DNA from: a virus
Virus record (IMG/VR): IMGVR_UViG_3300046616_000606
Span: 1-44,395 of that record
DNA: 44,395 nucleotides
Reading direction: 5' to 3' (one strand)
The position numbers and the translations under genes are program-made. Position 1 is the stretch's first letter; each line of letters starts with the position of its first letter. The notes under the pieces are model-generated. The model saw nothing but the letters and a program-made list of their open reading frames with translations, was not told where the DNA came from and ran no database searches. Below, in pieces: positions 13,713-22,203 of the stretch.

Positions 13713-16700
13713 TCACCGGCGACGGGAACGGTGAGCGACAGTCCTCTGGCCACCGCCGGTTTGGGTCCGGCGCTGCCAGCGTTCGAACATCGAAAACATC
13801 TGCTCCTCGTCGAGCAGCCCGGTGAACGTGGGGGCATATGTCGTGCTCCCCCCATCGCGCTGGTTGCCGGATTCGAAGTCGTTCAGAACGTCTCCTCGGT
13901 CGAGAACCCCGACGAGACGGTTGAAGTCCTGCGTGGTCCGCGGCGATAGAACCCGCTCGGGCTCGAGGATCGCCTTGGGCATGAATCCCAAGCCCGATGC
14001 CTCGCCGCCCTGATCGAACGCACTCAACTTCTTGAGCGTCCCGAGTGGGTCATTCCAGTCCGGCGTGAACGGGAGCTGAGTCATCGCTTCCGACAAGCTG
14101 ATGGTCATCGTCGGTGGAGCAACGATTTCCGTCGCGGGAGTTTCACCCAACGGCTTCGGCTTCTTGAGTGGTTCCGTCGTGCGCGCACCGGTGGGTCCGG
14201 TGTTGTCCGCGAAGAACTTGTTCGGATCCGCAAGAAGTGAATCCTGCAGTCCGAACGTCTCAAGCAACCCGTTAGCCAAGATGCCGCCGAGGTCGGAACC
14301 GATCTCTGCGAACGTCTTCAGCCGCGACTTGTCGCCGGACTTGCCCCCTTCCTCGAGCAACTTCTTCTGAGTCTCCGACAAGCGGTTACGCGCTGCATAG
14401 ACGGCCATATCGGCCTTCTCTTTGTCGATGCTCGTGGAATCCGACTCGCCGTATGCCCGGTCGCGTGCGAGTTCAGCCTCGGTGACAGCGATCTCCGCGT
14501 TGCGAAGCTCCATCGCCTCATCCGTCATCTCGCCCGGTAGATCCGGGGCAGGGCCGTAGGACTTGGCACTGCCGGCGCCCTCGCGCTTCGCTTCCAGGTC
14601 GATGACCCGTTGCTCCGCACGCTGCACCCTGATGTCAGCCTGTTGCCGGTCAGCCGCGGACTTCTTCTCGTTGGCGTAGACCTTGTCTCGGGCCTCTTTT
14701 GCCTGCTGAATCGAGACACGAGCCGATTCGAGTGCCAGATCGTCCTTTTCGGTCCACGTCGATTCGCCGCTCGAATACTGATTGGCCGATGTGCCCGATC
14801 CCGGCGAGTATCCCCCGGCGATCTTGTCGAGCGGCAGGTGGAACTTGTACGGGAACTGTCCGTCATTCGCTCCAACGGCGGGCGCACCGATCCGTGAATC
14901 ACCGTGCGAACCGCCGGATTCGACGGGCTGACCGTCGAGAGTCGCGGCCATATGCTCTTCCGAGACACCCACGTTGAACGGCGAGGCCGAGTTCAGCCCC
15001 TTCGCGAGACCTGCTGTCGCGCCGCCGATCAGGCTGTAGGTCGTGTAAATCCGACTCGTGGCTTTGCCGAATCCCATGAGGATCTGCTGCAGCCATCCGA
15101 CGAATCCGGAGCAGTCGAACCCGTCAGGGCCGACGCCGCCCCACTTGTACTTGACTCCAGTGACACTTCGGGCTGCGTCGACAGCCTCACCAACCGCGCC
15201 ACCGGCCGCGAATTTGCCGACCTTGCCCTGCGCGAGCGCGGCCCGGAAACGGTACGCACCAGCTTGGCCGCCAAGTCGGTCGACATCGGCCGTGGTGAGA
15301 ACGTGCTCACCAGGCATCGCCAGGATAGGTACAGAATCCTTGCCCGGAATGCCGCCGGTGATTGGGCCGCCCTCTGCCCTACCTGCGGGAACCCCGTACA
15401 TCCCCTCCAGGCTCGTAGGCATCGCGGGGCCAGCGGGCTGGGTGTAGACGTTCTGCATGATGTCTACGGACTTGCCGGTGTTATTTCTGATGAAGTTGTC
15501 GATCGCAGCCTGAGCTTCAGCCGCGCCCGTTAGCGATATGTGGGTGGGAAGCTCTTTCGGGAACAGTCGATACTGATCCGCCAGAGCAGTTGCCTGAGCG
15601 AGCGTGTCGCCTGCTTCCATGCGCTGACGAATGAACTCGTCACGCACTCTCTGCCCAGCCGCCTCTACGGCTGCAGCCGTGTCGAACGTATTCAGCTTCT
15701 GATCCTGCGCAGACTGGGCAGCAGAGGCGCCTGCCATGTCGAACGCATTGGCCACCGACTGCATTTGGCTGTGTAGGCCAGCGCCCGCTGCAGTCGTCAG
15801 ATCGAGTTCACCCGACGCCGTGCGCGCAGAACCACCCGCGGTTGCGGCAGCCTGGGCAAACTGGCTCAAAGCCAGCGTGACCTTCGCCTGAGATTCCTCT
15901 GCAGTCATGAGGTCGCCGCGCCAGGTCGACATCGCACTCGTCAGGCCATCGATGCCAGCGGAGGCGCCGACCGCACCGGAAGCAATGTCCTTCAGTGCGT
16001 CATTGACCTTGCTGGCAGATGTCTGAGATGCAACGAACTCCTCGCGCATCTTCGTGTACTTCGCAGTCAGCTCCGCGCCAGCCTCACCCGACTGGTCTAT
16101 CCGGAACTTCAACCGCTCCCACTCGGCCTGAGAACCCGTAATCCCCTTGTTTACGTCGGCAGTTTCAACGCCGAGAGCTGCATACGCTTCCTGCGCTTCC
16201 TTTGCGGCAGAAGCGACTTCCCTGACCGAGTTGACTTCGCCGATGCCCTCAAGAGTCAGGTGACCGACAATATTGTCCCAGGCGCTCGGCATACTCTTGG
16301 CGGCCGAATCCAGATCTCCTTGAATGGAATCGATCTGGCTCTTCACGGCAGCCTTCACGCCACCATCGACGTTGCCACCTGACGATGCGAAAGCCTCATC
16401 CAGGCTCGCGCGGTACTCCCTGAAGGAATCCGCCGATCGAGAAGCGGAGGTTCGTATGGAGTCGAGCGCGGCCTCGGTCTTGTTGCTTGACGAGTTGACT
16501 GCCCACAGGGCAGCCCCGGCCGCCACGGCAGCCGCTACGAACGGGCCGCCGATCATCGCGGATGCCGCCGAAACCCCGGACTTCAAGCCCGACATTGCCG
16601 CGCCACCCAGTGCCCCGACACGCGCACCGGCCATGGCTGTCGACGCTGCGGTTTGCCGCAATCCGCCCACAAACACGCCAGACGATGCCGCTGCCGCACG

Positions 16701-18374
16701 CTGAGCAGCTGCATAAGCAGCGAGCGAGGACGTGGCGGAGACCGTCGCTGCATTGCTGACACTTGTCGCTGCAGCCCTGATCCGCTGAGCTGCAGCACCG
16801 CGGAGCGTGGTCGCCGTCGCGGCGGTATCCACACCCATATGCCGGCCAAGCGCAGCGGTATGCGCCACCAGTGCCGCAGTGAGTTGGCGCTGAACCAACA
16901 TCTGCGCTGGCATCATGATTGCGTTTGCTACGCGCGAGAGATGGAAGGCCGTCTGAGCTGTCTGCGAGATCGCAAACGCTGCTGCGAGGCCTGCCAGGGC
17001 TGCGGTTGCAAGACCGGTGTGATCGGCGAAGTAGCCCATCACGGAGCCAAGAGCTTTGATTCCGACGACCGCGACTGTTGCCGTATCGCCACCCAAACTC
17101 ACGAGCGCGGTTGCACCGCCGGCGGCAGCGGAGCCTATCGACTTCAACGCCTCGGTAAGAGTGTTGGCGCCGGACTCGACCTTGCCCATCGAGTTCGCAG
17201 CCTCGCCACCGGTGCCCTTGACGGTCTCGAGGAAGGTTGTGAACTTCTCACCCGAAGGGGACTTGACGACATCCCAGAGTGCCTGTGCGCCTTCGCGAAT
17301 CTTGAACAGGATGTCGACAGTCTTCGAGTCCTCTTCGAGGCCGAAGGTCATCTTGGCCCCTGCGAACTCGCCCTTCGACAGGATGGACCAGACGCCCTTG
17401 ATGCCGTCTACTACCTCGCGGGCCTTGACGCCGAAGCGTTCCATCTTCGTCGCCGGGCCCTCGATGGAGTCTCCCGACGACATGAATGCGCGACCCATGT
17501 CAGTCAGTCCTGAGGCAGCCTTCTCGGCGCCAGCCTTCAGGTGGGGTGTCACCTTGTCGGTGAACTCCATAACCTTTCCGAGGCCTGCCTTCATCATCGG
17601 CAGGAACGGCTCGATCACTGCAGCACCGGCGCGGCCGAGCGCAGCCTTCATGTTCGCGAATGAACCGCGAAGCGTTTTGCCGGATTCGAGCGCGGCGCCG
17701 CCGATGTTCTCCTGGATGACCTTGTTGAAGGTCTCGGCGTCGACCTTGCCTTCCTTGACCATCTTGGACAGCTCTTCGGCGGTGACGCCGTACTCGTCCT
17801 GGAGCCACTGGAAGATCGGGATGCCACGGTCGGCAAGCTGATTCAGGTTGTCGGTGTACGCCTTGCCGGACGTTTGGACCTTGTTGAAGATCGAGCCCAT
17901 TTCCTCGAGTGAGGATCCGGCAATGGTCGCTGCGTCACCGGTGAGGGTGAGGTACTTCGTCAGTTCCTCGCCGGGCTTGATCCCTGCGGCGACTGCCGAT
18001 GCTGCGATGCCGGCAGCATCGCCCAGGCCGAAGGCGGTCCCCTTCACGGAAGCCAAAGCGGAATCCATGATGGTGGTGACACCTTCGGCCGTATGGCCGA
18101 GTCCCGCGAGCTTGCCCTTGGCATCGTCGATCGCAACGACTCGGGCCATACCCTGGGTCAGTGCCGTACCGATGACGCCGGCGGCGGCAGCTCCTGCAGT
18201 GGCGGCACCGAACTTGAGTGTGGTGCCGATGCCACCGGCGATCTTGCTGCCCATCCCCTGGCCAGCCCGGTCAGCATTGGCCTGGGCACCGGTGAGCGCC
18301 TTGTCGATACCAGGGATGACTTTGGAGGTCTCCGGGACGATCGACAGGTATCCAACGCCGAGTTCGGTTGCCAC
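13713..18374 (-). CDS. Tape measure protein with embedded NlpC/P60-like domain, 1553 aa
   Basis: By far the longest gene, in the standard place after the frameshifted chaperones. The N-terminal 250 residues fit the tape-measure N-terminal domain (LALTGDAATIAGSSLEEMGSIFNKVQTSGKAYTDNLNQLADRGIPIFQWL in part). Hydrophobic and Ala-rich helical regions follow (about 420-650). About residues 1075-1180 hold an NlpC/P60-like fold: YKWGGVGPDGFDCSGFVGW with C1088, and EEHMAATLDG with H1141, fitting a peptidoglycan peptidase used during DNA entry. The C-terminal third is charged coiled coil. At roughly 0.15 nm per residue the tail would be near 230 nm. Start GTG at 18374 after GGAGG. Confidence 0.92.
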   Translation of the reverse strand: MATELGVGYLSIVPETSKVIPGIDKALTGAQANADRAGQGMGSKIAGGIGTTLKFGAATAGAAAAGVIGTALTQGMARVVAIDDAKGKLAGLGHTAEGVTTIMDSALASVKGTAFGLGDAAGIAASAVAAGIKPGEELTKYLTLTGDAATIAGSSLEEMGSIFNKVQTSGKAYTDNLNQLADRGIPIFQWLQDEYGVTAEELSKMVKEGKVDAETFNKVIQENIGGAALESGKTLRGSFANMKAALGRAGAAVIEPFLPMMKAGLGKVMEFTDKVTPHLKAGAEKAASGLTDMGRAFMSSGDSIEGPATKMERFGVKAREVVDGIKGVWSILSKGEFAGAKMTFGLEEDSKTVDILFKIREGAQALWDVVKSPSGEKFTTFLETVKGTGGEAANSMGKVESGANTLTEALKSIGSAAAGGATALVSLGGDTATVAVVGIKALGSVMGYFADHTGLATAALAGLAAAFAISQTAQTAFHLSRVANAIMMPAQMLVQRQLTAALVAHTAALGRHMGVDTAATATTLRGAAAQRIRAAATSVSNAATVSATSSLAAYAAAQRAAAASSGVFVGGLRQTAASTAMAGARVGALGGAAMSGLKSGVSAASAMIGGPFVAAAVAAGAALWAVNSSSNKTEAALDSIRTSASRSADSFREYRASLDEAFASSGGNVDGGVKAAVKSQIDSIQGDLDSAAKSMPSAWDNIVGHLTLEGIGEVNSVREVASAAKEAQEAYAALGVETADVNKGITGSQAEWERLKFRIDQSGEAGAELTAKYTKMREEFVASQTSASKVNDALKDIASGAVGASAGIDGLTSAMSTWRGDLMTAEESQAKVTLALSQFAQAAATAGGSARTASGELDLTTAAGAGLHSQMQSVANAFDMAGASAAQSAQDQKLNTFDTAAAVEAAGQRVRDEFIRQRMEAGDTLAQATALADQYRLFPKELPTHISLTGAAEAQAAIDNFIRNNTGKSVDIMQNVYTQPAGPAMPTSLEGMYGVPAGRAEGGPITGGIPGKDSVPILAMPGEHVLTTADVDRLGGQAGAYRFRAALAQGKVGKFAAGGAVGEAVDAARSVTGVKYKWGGVGPDGFDCSGFVGWLQQILMGFGKATSRIYTTYSLIGGATAGLAKGLNSASPFNVGVSEEHMAATLDGQPVESGGSHGDSRIGAPAVGANDGQFPYKFHLPLDKIAGGYSPGSGTSANQYSSGESTWTEKDDLALESARVSIQQAKEARDKVYANEKKSAADRQQADIRVQRAEQRVIDLEAKREGAGSAKSYGPAPDLPGEMTDEAMELRNAEIAVTEAELARDRAYGESDSTSIDKEKADMAVYAARNRLSETQKKLLEEGGKSGDKSRLKTFAEIGSDLGGILANGLLETFGLQDSLLADPNKFFADNTGPTGARTTEPLKKPKPLGETPATEIVAPPTMTISLSEAMTQLPFTPDWNDPLGTLKKLSAFDQGGEASGLGFMPKAILEPERVLSPRTTQDFNRLVGVLDRGDVLNDFESGNQRDGGSTTYAPTFTGLLDEEQMFSMFERWQRRTQTGGGQRTVAHRSRRR

Positions 18375-18397
18375 GGAGCACCTCCACTATTGAGTTG

Positions 18398-19137
18398 TCA
18401 CACGGCCTCCGCCGCCTTCTGTGCGGCGAACTGGGCCTGACGTTTCTTGATCTCTGCGCGTGCATCTATGACGACGCCAGACTTCTTGGGCGGCTCGGGC
18501 CTACTTGCCGGATCTGAGACCAGGAGCTTGAAGAGCGCGTTCGTGCCGCGCGCGCCATCTGCGGCGAGAATCGCGATCATGTTCTCCGGCGTCCGGTAGA
18601 TAGCATCCGGATCCAGGTAGCGCGAGTACGCCGACGACGCAGGCAAGTTCTCGATGATGCACGCCAGGTCCCACCAGGAGAGGGTGTCGCCCAAGTCTTC
18701 GAGCGACCGCCCTCTGTCCAGTAGGTCGGCCTGTATGGCCCCCTCAGCTTTCCTGTCTTCTAGGATTCTGAGGAGGCTTCCGATTCCCCCTCAGAGATCG
18801 GCACCTCCCCCGACCAGACCTGCCAGATCTCGTGCTGCTCCCCCATCGACAGTCCGTCGACGAGCGGCTTCAATTCGGGCTGCACGAGTCCGACCGTGAA
18901 GATCATCAGCTCGAGTGCGGTGACTTCATCGTCCTTGGACTTCTTGCGGTCGGCGTTCTCCTTTTCGAGCCACTTCTTGGACTCAAGGACAACAGCTTTC
19001 GGCCGGTAGTGCCACTTCGGCACGTTCAGAGTGTGAAGAATCGGATCGGCGTTTTCATCGGCTGGATCGACAGTCTCGAATTCGATCTTGAGCTTCGACT
19101 TTTCAGCGTGTGCGGAGGTAATGCGATGGGTTGCCAT
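18398..19137 (-). CDS. Tail assembly chaperone, -1 frameshift fusion (about 246 aa)
   Basis: The downstream open frame (to 18398) has no proper start of its own. It is continuous with the upstream chaperone frame after a -1 shift at GGGGGAA (18790-18784). The fused sequence continues GSLLRILEDRKAEGAIQADLLDRGRSLEDLGDTLSWWDLACIIENLP, a typical second chaperone domain. This is the conserved G/GT arrangement of long-tailed phages: both products bind the tape measure during tail assembly. The fusion has about 117 residues from the first frame and 129 from the second. The segment after the shift reads as uninterrupted coding sequence, which supports frameshifting over a separate gene. Confidence 0.85.
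18760..19137 (-). CDS. Tail assembly chaperone, short form, 125 aa
   Basis: The unshifted product of the chaperone gene. Its text (KSKLKIEFETVDPADENADPILHTLNVPKWHYRPKAVVLESKKWLEKEN; ALELMIFTVGLVQPELKPLVDGLSMGEQHEIWQVWSG) matches the first tail chaperone of actinobacterial siphophages. It ends in an acidic/serine tail (SEGESEASSES) that overlaps the slippery site. In this family the short form is made in excess over the fusion. It lies just before the tape measure gene in transcription order. Confidence 0.85.
   Translation of the reverse strand: MATHRITSAHAEKSKLKIEFETVDPADENADPILHTLNVPKWHYRPKAVVLESKKWLEKENADRKKSKDDEVTALELMIFTVGLVQPELKPLVDGLSMGEQHEIWQVWSGEVPISEGESEASSES
18784..18790 (-). promoter_or_regulatory. 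-1 programmed frameshift slippery site GGGGGAA
   Basis: On the minus strand the codons are GAG GGG GAA in the zero frame. Slipping back one base gives GGA ATC and an open frame to 18398, while the zero frame stops at TAG 18 bases later. G-rich slippery heptamers of this type are used in actinophage tail chaperone genes. Confidence 0.8.
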
Positions 19138-19194
19138 GTTGCACCAGGCCTTTCGTTGTGTTTCTTATGGGAGATATGCGACCGGGCATTGAGG

Positions 19195-19250
19195 CCACCC
19201 GGCAAGGGCGGCCCGGTGCAGTGGGGTGTCAATCAACCCCTGCCGGGTGG
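19195..19250 (-). terminator. Inverted repeat between tail genes, possible attenuator
   Basis: Outer arms 19195-19204 and 19241-19250 (CCACCCGGCA and complement) are perfect. An inner pair GGGGT/ACCCC lies at 19223-19227/19236-19240. It sits in the 124-base gap between the 97-aa gene and the chaperone gene, with no T-run. It may lower expression after the very abundant major tail protein. Confidence 0.45.
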
Positions 19251-19261
19251 GTTCAGCGCCG

Positions 19262-19555
19262 TTACGGCGCGATGGCAGCGATCTGCCGTGCAATCTCGTC
19301 GTGAATCAGCTTGGGACTCACCAAACGCGACGTTGTGACTGTTCCTGCCTGTAATTCGACAGCTGTCGCCAGCACCGGCAAGGTGGGAATGGTCGGCTTG
19401 CCGGAAAGGTCGCCGTACGCGCCAGAGAATGGCGCAGGCAGCTCGTCGATCGAATCGTGGGCACCCTTCACGCCCTCTTCAATGTGACGGAGTCGCGAAG
19501 CGGACAGTGGGGTGGACGGATCGTTGTCGGTCCAGGTCTGTTCGGCGTACGTCAT
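19262..19555 (-). CDS. Small structural protein following the major tail gene, 97 aa
   Basis: The start has AGGAGG just upstream. The N-terminal MTYAEQTWTDNDPSTPLSASRLRHIEEGVKGAHDSID is a short trimerisation-like module I have seen at the beginning of tail fibre and decoration proteins of actinophages. The middle (FSGAYGDLSGKPTIPTLPVL) is a phage-tail beta repeat. It is probably a tail-associated or decoration protein. The gap after it contains an inverted repeat. No enzymatic motif. Confidence 0.6.
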   Translation of the reverse strand: MTYAEQTWTDNDPSTPLSASRLRHIEEGVKGAHDSIDELPAPFSGAYGDLSGKPTIPTLPVLATAVELQAGTVTTSRLVSPKLIHDEIARQIAAIAP

Positions 19556-19613
19556 CAGTTACCTCCTGGGAGTAGCGCCGTGCTCGGCAAGGTGGCTGGG
19601 CCCGGCACGGCGA

Positions 19614-20207
19614 CTAAGGGGTCAGGACTCCGTCGTCGCGGTACTCGACCACGTTTCCGCCCTTGAGCTCGACCGAAGTCGGCGCGTAGGTCTTGATGGT
19701 CAGCGTGCGGCTCGTGACGTTGTTGTGAACGTCCTTCACTTCACCGACCGTGACAACCTGGCCGTTCTCGACGACGTAGCGCTTCGTCTTCTTTCCGGAG
19801 ATCGCCTCGACGACAAAGGAACTGATCGGCAGCGGATCGGCAGTGTGGTAGATCGTCTTCTGCACACCATGCAGCGCGGTCGCAGGAGTCGTGATGACAT
19901 TGGCATCACCGAACGAGGTCTTGAGCACTGCCACGAGATCGTCCTCGAGCAGCGTGATGGTGATCGTCTCGTCGTAGTTGGTCTGGACGTTGATGAACGT
20001 CTTACCACCGAACATCTTGATGTCGGTGTTGTCGCGAGTCTGGGCGACAGTCATACCGTCCTCGCCCACGGCACCGTGATCGAGAAACAGCGGATCGAGC
20101 GCGGACAGTGCATCGGTGGGAAGTTCGGTTCCCACCGGAGCGCGGAAGAACACGCCTCCATCGATGGGAGGAGTGCCGACGAACGCGTTGTTAACATTGA
20201 CAGTCAT
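19614..20207 (-). CDS. Major tail protein, 197 aa
   Basis: In the expected place between the tail terminator and the chaperones, with a good ribosome site (GAGAGGGG). The sequence is beta-rich and of tail-tube type: AFVGTPPIDGGVFFRAPVGTELPTDALSALDPLFLDHGAVGEDGMTVAQTRDNTDIKMFGGK, then LLEDDLVAVLKTSFGDANV and an ending with repeated beta strands (TSRTLTIKTYAPTSVELKGG). Hexameric rings of this protein would stack to form the tail tube. Confidence 0.85.
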   Translation of the reverse strand: MTVNVNNAFVGTPPIDGGVFFRAPVGTELPTDALSALDPLFLDHGAVGEDGMTVAQTRDNTDIKMFGGKTFINVQTNYDETITITLLEDDLVAVLKTSFGDANVITTPATALHGVQKTIYHTADPLPISSFVVEAISGKKTKRYVVENGQVVTVGEVKDVHNNVTSRTLTIKTYAPTSVELKGGNVVEYRDDGVLTP

Positions 20208-20261
20208 GATTTGCCCCTCTCAGGCATCGTTGCACCGGGCCAGAGGGTCGAGCGAAATCTG

Positions 20262-20675
20262 TTACAGCAAGCCGATGGTCAGCTCACCGGTGAATTGAAA
20301 ACGGGCCGACGACGTGCCGGGATCGGGAAAATTGACGGGAAGTGAGGTCGCTTTGGATCCGTGAATGAACGCCCCGGCGAACCGCTGCCCCCGGCACTGT
20401 TTCAGGAGCCGACGCACCTTGTTCACCAACTGCTCGGCAGCCAATTCACTAGGGTCCCAACACTCGATCAGAAACCGCGCCGAATCAGTGGCGAAGGTTT
20501 CACTTCCACCGGCGATGCGAGAGACGCGGATCCGGCGAGCGCTCGGGTTTTCCGTGTCTCTCGGCGCCTTCGTTCCAACGTGCGTGGTGTCGCCCTCGGC
20601 AGCCAGTCCGGCTTTGAGCGCTACGACCATGACCGCCTGTGACGGAGGGGCTTCGCCCCAGTTGTCGGCCATCAT
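20262..20675 (-). CDS. Tail terminator protein, 137 aa
   Basis: Follows the gp10-like connector gene with an ATGATG start overlapping its stop; GGAG lies upstream, and either 20675 or 20672 may be used. The text is typical of tail completion/terminator proteins: PPSQAVMVVALKAGLAAEGDTTHVG, RIRVSRIAGGSETFATDSARFLIECWD, EQLVNKVRRLLKQCRGQ, then SARFQFTGELTIGL at the end. It caps the tail tube and joins it to the head. Confidence 0.75.
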   Translation of the reverse strand: MMADNWGEAPPSQAVMVVALKAGLAAEGDTTHVGTKAPRDTENPSARRIRVSRIAGGSETFATDSARFLIECWDPSELAAEQLVNKVRRLLKQCRGQRFAGAFIHGSKATSLPVNFPDPGTSSARFQFTGELTIGLL

Positions 20676-20902
20676 CCACTCCCGAATCGTCGGACCATCG
20701 TGTTGTTCGTAGCGTTGTCCATGCGAGCCGCCCACGTCTTTGGGTAGACGCTTGCGCGCCAGCGCTTCTGACCTTGCCTGGACGACCAGCCGTATCCGGC
20801 GCCGAACGATCCGGCGATGCGCGCCGCGGTCGATTCGACCAATGGTCGCGCGAGCACGCTGCGGATGTGAAAGAAGGCTTGTTCATTCGGTTCGAACTTC
20901 AC
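20672..20902 (-). CDS. Head-tail connector, HK97 gp10-like, 76 aa
   Basis: Starts at GTG 20902, six bases after GGAGG. Short and basic, with AGYGWSSRQGQKRWRASVYPKTWAARMDNATNN, a pattern of the HK97 gp10-like family but shorter than most members. It overlaps the preceding small gene by 20 bases and is coupled to the tail terminator by stop-start overlap. The position in the connector cluster supports the call more than the sequence does. Confidence 0.6.
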   Translation of the reverse strand: MKFEPNEQAFFHIRSVLARPLVESTAARIAGSFGAGYGWSSRQGQKRWRASVYPKTWAARMDNATNNTMVRRFGSG

Positions 20903-21074
20903 CGTCCACCTCCACGAACTCGGCGAAGGCCCACACCTCGCGGTTATAAGCCTTGATCAGTACGGTCTTCGTCTGGTCGGTGAAGACGAGGAGAATACCC
21001 TCTTCCACACTCACCGCGACCTCACCGAGAATGTCGACACCCTCGGCGTGGGTTACCTTCATCCGCTTGGCCAT
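20883..21074 (-). CDS. Small head-tail region protein, 63 aa
   Basis: The ATG at 21074 shares a base with the upstream stop (TGATG) and has GAGGG just before. The product is a compact beta-rich protein (VDILGEVAVSVEEGILLVFTDQTKTVLIKAYNREVWAFAEF). No family is recognised. It lies inside the connector gene cluster, so it is probably a minor assembly protein. Confidence 0.6.
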   Translation of the reverse strand: MAKRMKVTHAEGVDILGEVAVSVEEGILLVFTDQTKTVLIKAYNREVWAFAEFVEVDGEVRTE

Positions 21075-21412
21075 CAACCCTCGATTCTTCGTAGATTGAC
21101 CGACACGAGACCGGGGCTCCAGATGCCGTTGTCATTCGGATCCTCGGGCCAGCCGATCACTTCGAAGCGTTTGCCACCAACCATCACGTAGTCAGCAGGC
21201 TTGGCGCCCATGGACTGTGGCGCATACAGCTTCAAGTCGACGACAACGCGATCGTGGCCGGCCAAGGCAGGCTCATTCGATCGCGGCGGCTCCCAGCCGA
21301 ATACGCGAACCGTGACTGGCAAGGCGTAGCTGGCGATTTCGTTGCCCAGCTCGTCTTCGCCAGCTGCGACATACGCGGCATGCTCCACAGAACGAGTCAG
21401 AGAGAATGTCAC
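21074..21412 (-). CDS. Head-tail stopper-like protein, 112 aa
   Basis: A beta-barrel type sequence of the head closure family: MTFSLTRSVEHAAYVAAGEDELGNEIASYALPVTVRVFGWEPPRSNEP, then DYVMVGGKRFEVIGWPEDPNDNGIWSPGLVSVNLRRIEG. The closing 'vGG..fEViGwpeDp' motif is common in phage head-tail joining proteins. It would plug the connector until tail attachment. ATGA-coupled to the adaptor gene upstream. Confidence 0.7.
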   Translation of the reverse strand: MTFSLTRSVEHAAYVAAGEDELGNEIASYALPVTVRVFGWEPPRSNEPALAGHDRVVVDLKLYAPQSMGAKPADYVMVGGKRFEVIGWPEDPNDNGIWSPGLVSVNLRRIEG

Positions 21413-21783
21413 TGGGGATCATCCCCGAAGTACCACCGCGGCGAAGCGCCTCCCGGAAGGTCGAACAGGGCGCGCTGATCCTTGGTGAATACGAGCGTCG
21501 CCGAGGGGTTCAGCAAGGTAGCCGATTCCTGAAAACTTCCGGCAGCCAGCGAGTACGACGACTTCCCTCGGTGCTGCCCGGGAATCAGCGCATCGATCAC
21601 CATGTCGATCGACACTTGCTTGGCGATCTCCAGCAGGTCATCGCCCGCTTGTGCTCCACTGAAGTCGACGTGCTTTCGCAGCATGCGCTCGGCCATGTCC
21701 AACAGTGCGGTCGCCCGCGCCTGTTGGATCGAATCGAGGGGGCCCCATTGCGCCGCAAGCTCGTCAGGTGTTGCGAATGCCAT
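21409..21783 (-). CDS. Head-tail adaptor protein, 124 aa
   Basis: A helical protein of the connector/adaptor type: MAFATPDELAAQWGPLDSIQQARATALLDMAERMLRKHVDFSGAQ, followed by VSIDMVIDALIPGQHRGKSSYSLAAGSFQESATL. The order after capsid genes is as expected for the gp15/gp6-like ring that docks under the portal. Coupled by ATGA to the stopper gene. Confidence 0.75.
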   Translation of the reverse strand: MAFATPDELAAQWGPLDSIQQARATALLDMAERMLRKHVDFSGAQAGDDLLEIAKQVSIDMVIDALIPGQHRGKSSYSLAAGSFQESATLLNPSATLVFTKDQRALFDLPGGASPRWYFGDDPQ

Positions 21784-21797
21784 GAAGCCCCCTCATC

Positions 21798-22202
21798 TCA
21801 CTGTGCGTCGAGCGCGTTGACTGCGGCGACGAGCTCGTCCTTGCTCATTTCCTCGACACCGTCGACACCCCGCCAGGCTGCGTACTCGACCCATTCAGGC
21901 TTCGGCGCCGCATTCTTCGGGCGCTCGAGCTTGACGTCGGAAGCCGGTGGAGTGTCCGAGGTTGCCGTGCCAGGATCCGCCGGAGTAGCAGGTTGTTCTG
22001 CAGGCACTTCCGCTTTGGTCGACGGATCAGGCTGATTAGCGAGATCCGAGAGCGTCAGATCTGCGCCGAAAGCCTCGACCTGCTCACCGCGCTCGATCTC
22101 CGAATCCGGCAGATCGACAACGTCACCGAAGTAGGCGAACCGTCGCTTACCTTCGTGGTTGAGGTACTCCCATACCGCAACTCGTATCGTCTTCTCGGTC
22201 AT
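21798..22202 (-). CDS. Head-region protein with C-terminal SAP/HeH-like motif, 134 aa
   Basis: Three parts are visible. A beta-rich N-terminus (IRVAVWEYLNHEGKRRFAYFGDVVDLPDSEIERGEQVEAFG), a low-complexity Pro/Ala/Thr linker (about residues 57-95), and a C-terminal helix pair (GVEEMSKDELVAAVNALDAQ) like the HeH/LEM or Rho-N motif. Proteins of this layout sit between capsid and connector genes in many actinophages. The DNA-related role of the C-terminal motif is an inference. Confidence 0.6.
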   Translation of the reverse strand: MTEKTIRVAVWEYLNHEGKRRFAYFGDVVDLPDSEIERGEQVEAFGADLTLSDLANQPDPSTKAEVPAEQPATPADPGTATSDTPPASDVKLERPKNAAPKPEWVEYAAWRGVDGVEEMSKDELVAAVNALDAQ

Positions 22203-22203
22203 G

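Noticed and set aside
16653-17841. Long rightward frames (up to 286 codons) within the tape measure gene
   Set aside because: Antisense shadows of a high-GC gene; no ribosome site and implausible compositions.
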